Below are positions 5,273 to 6,142 of a stretch of DNA of 6,142 nucleotides, piece after piece. The DNA is taken from NCBI GenBank assembly GCA_023254555.1, contig JALRLI010000058.1, forward strand, positions 1 to 6,142, given 5' to 3'. The position numbers were made by a program, and so were the translations under genes. The notes below the pieces were generated by a model. It saw only the letters and a list, made by a program, of their open reading frames with translations. It was not told the DNA's origin and searched no databases. The first letter of the stretch is position 1. Every line of letters begins with the position of its first letter. Source of the stretch: Microbacteriaceae bacterium. GTDB taxonomy: Bacteria > Actinomycetota > Actinomycetes > Actinomycetales > Microbacteriaceae.

Positions 5273-5920
5273 TTATGGCTTTTCGATCCAACTCTTGCGG
5301 TGTTGCTCAGTGAGACCGTGCTCCGCAATTGCCAAGTAGTGAGCGGAGGAACCGTACCCCTTGTTCGATTCCCACGCGTATGAAGGATTGTGGACCGATA
5401 ATTCCCGCATCAGGGTGTCTCGTGACACTTTGGCGAGCACGGATGCCGCAGCGACGGTTGCGCAATCACGGTCTGCTTTCACTTGAGTTCTGATCTGGAG
5501 TGGTGATTTCAACGCAGGGCTCAGCCAGTCGTGAGAGCCATCCAAAATGATAAGAGATTCCGAGATGGGGTGCCCAGCCGAGTGGAGCTCGAGCAGTGCC
5601 CTTCGAGCAGCTTCTGCGAGCATCCGCGTGATGCCGTGCTCGTCAATTTCGGCGGCCTCCGCATACCCAACGGCACTCGCGACCGCCCACTGCGCCACTG
5701 GTTCAGCAAGTGCATCCCTCTTCTTCTCGCTGAGAAGTTTTGAGTCTCGGAGGCCATCGGGAAAACGCTGAATCGAGGTAGACTGCAGAACAACGCCGAC
5801 GGCAACTGGCCCGGCGATTGCTCCCCGACCGACTTCATCACATCCGATGATAAATGCAAAACCGTCTCGAGAAGCTTCCGCCTCGAACTCAAGGTTTGGA
5901 TCTTTACTTGGATTTGGCAT
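5273..5920 (-). CDS. rnhB: Ribonuclease HII
   Basis: RNase HII cleaves the RNA strand of RNA/DNA hybrids and nicks DNA at single misincorporated ribonucleotides to start their repair. From the ATG at 5920 the protein has 215 residues. Numbered from that Met, the active site is D28-E29 in GCDEVGRGAIAGPVAVG (GRG motif included), D127 in IILDGSHDW, and D150 in VKADRDCATVAAAS. DSK (59-61), SVLAKVSRD and the substrate-contacting tyrosine of NKGYGS (Y189) are also present, so the enzyme should be active. The start is ambiguous: GTG at 5929 adds three residues (MLK). ATG is preferred because it is the stronger codon and needs less overlap (17 nt) with lepB; no clear Shine-Dalgarno sequence decides it. 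Overlap with lepB and an 11-nt gap to DUF2469 indicate one operon. Confidence 0.95.
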   Translation of the reverse strand: MPNPSKDPNLEFEAEASRDGFAFIIGCDEVGRGAIAGPVAVGVVLQSTSIQRFPDGLRDSKLLSEKKRDALAEPVAQWAVASAVGYAEAAEIDEHGITRMLAEAARRALLELHSAGHPISESLIILDGSHDWLSPALKSPLQIRTQVKADRDCATVAAASVLAKVSRDTLMRELSVHNPSYAWESNKGYGSSAHYLAIAEHGLTEQHRKSWIEKP

Positions 5921-6142
5921 CTTCAACACCCGCGAAGGTATCCGGGTAGTTGCCTAACCATGCCCACCTGCTGAACGGCCAGTTCACAACGAAGGCATTT
6001 CCAACAATGTTCGCTGCCGGTACAAAACCTGCGCCAGGTTTATCAGTGTTATACCGAGAATCTTTGCTGCCGTAGCGGTTGTCACCCATCACCCAGTACA
6101 TGCCGTCCGGCACGGTGACGTCAAAGTCAGTGCCCGACACGG
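5904..6142 (-). CDS. lepB: Signal peptidase I, C-terminal part (5' end beyond the right edge)
   Basis: The last 79 or so residues of a type I signal peptidase, the membrane-anchored enzyme that removes signal peptides from exported proteins at the outer face of the cytoplasmic membrane. The diagnostic box E is visible: VPDGMYWVMGDNRYGSKDSR, containing the GDNR-x-x-S-x-DSR pattern. It is followed by FVPAANIVGNAFVVNWPFSRW, the usual closing beta-strand region. The catalytic Ser and Lys and the membrane anchor lie in the missing N-terminal part, so activity cannot be judged. The reading frame is open to the window edge, so any start inside the window would be an artefact of truncation. The position upstream of rnhB is the standard actinobacterial arrangement. 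Confidence 0.93.
   Translation of the reverse strand, partial: VSGTDFDVTVPDGMYWVMGDNRYGSKDSRYNTDKPGAGFVPAANIVGNAFVVNWPFSRWAWLGNYPDTFAGVEDAKSK

Noticed and set aside
1..6142. Search by eye for CRISPR arrays, insertion sequences, tRNA genes, phage or toxin-antitoxin genes and a dif site
   Set aside because: No spaced direct repeats, transposase, tRNA-like cloverleaf or dif-like palindrome was seen. XerC here is the housekeeping type, not an integrase beside an attachment site.

Overview
The window looks like ordinary core chromosome of an actinobacterium. The clearest evidence is gene order on the minus strand: lepB - rnhB - DUF2469 - yraN - comM - dprA - xerC. This is the conserved actinobacterial block, seen in Mycobacterium tuberculosis as Rv2903c/Rv2902c/Rv2901c ... 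Rv2898c/Rv2897c/Rv2896c ... Rv2894c. DUF2469 is essentially an actinobacterial family. The partial 16S rRNA also has an actinobacterial 5' end. Base composition looks moderate rather than very GC-rich, and the intergenic spaces are tiny. Both fit a small-genome lineage such as the freshwater Luna-type Microbacteriaceae, but that placement is inference only.

Layout, read in the direction of transcription from the right edge to the left. The 3' part of lepB (signal peptidase I) overlaps the start of rnhB (RNase HII). DUF2469 follows after 11 nt. A 78-nt spacer holds a perfect DnaA-box 9-mer and a short palindrome. Then yraN overlaps comM by 1 nt (TGATG), and comM overlaps dprA by 1 nt (TAATG). 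A 30-nt gap with a small hairpin leads to xerC. After xerC comes a 445-nt non-coding stretch with a possible terminator, a possible rRNA promoter, a boxA-like antitermination element and two leader hairpins. The first about 243 nt of a 16S rRNA gene then run off the left edge. Nothing convincing is encoded on the plus strand.

How the genes work together: lepB and rnhB are housekeeping genes (secretion; removal of ribonucleotides and RNA from DNA). yraN, comM, dprA and xerC form a DNA-handling group. DprA loads RecA on incoming single strands, ComM is a hexameric helicase that extends recombination branches, YraN is a nuclease-fold protein of unknown role, and XerC resolves chromosome dimers at dif. 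The 1-nt overlaps suggest that yraN, comM and dprA are translated together.

No previously undescribed system was found. The points most worth a second look are an rRNA operon directly after xerC (rpsB-tsf usually lie nearby), the structured 16S leader, the DnaA box in front of yraN, and the unresolved yraN start.
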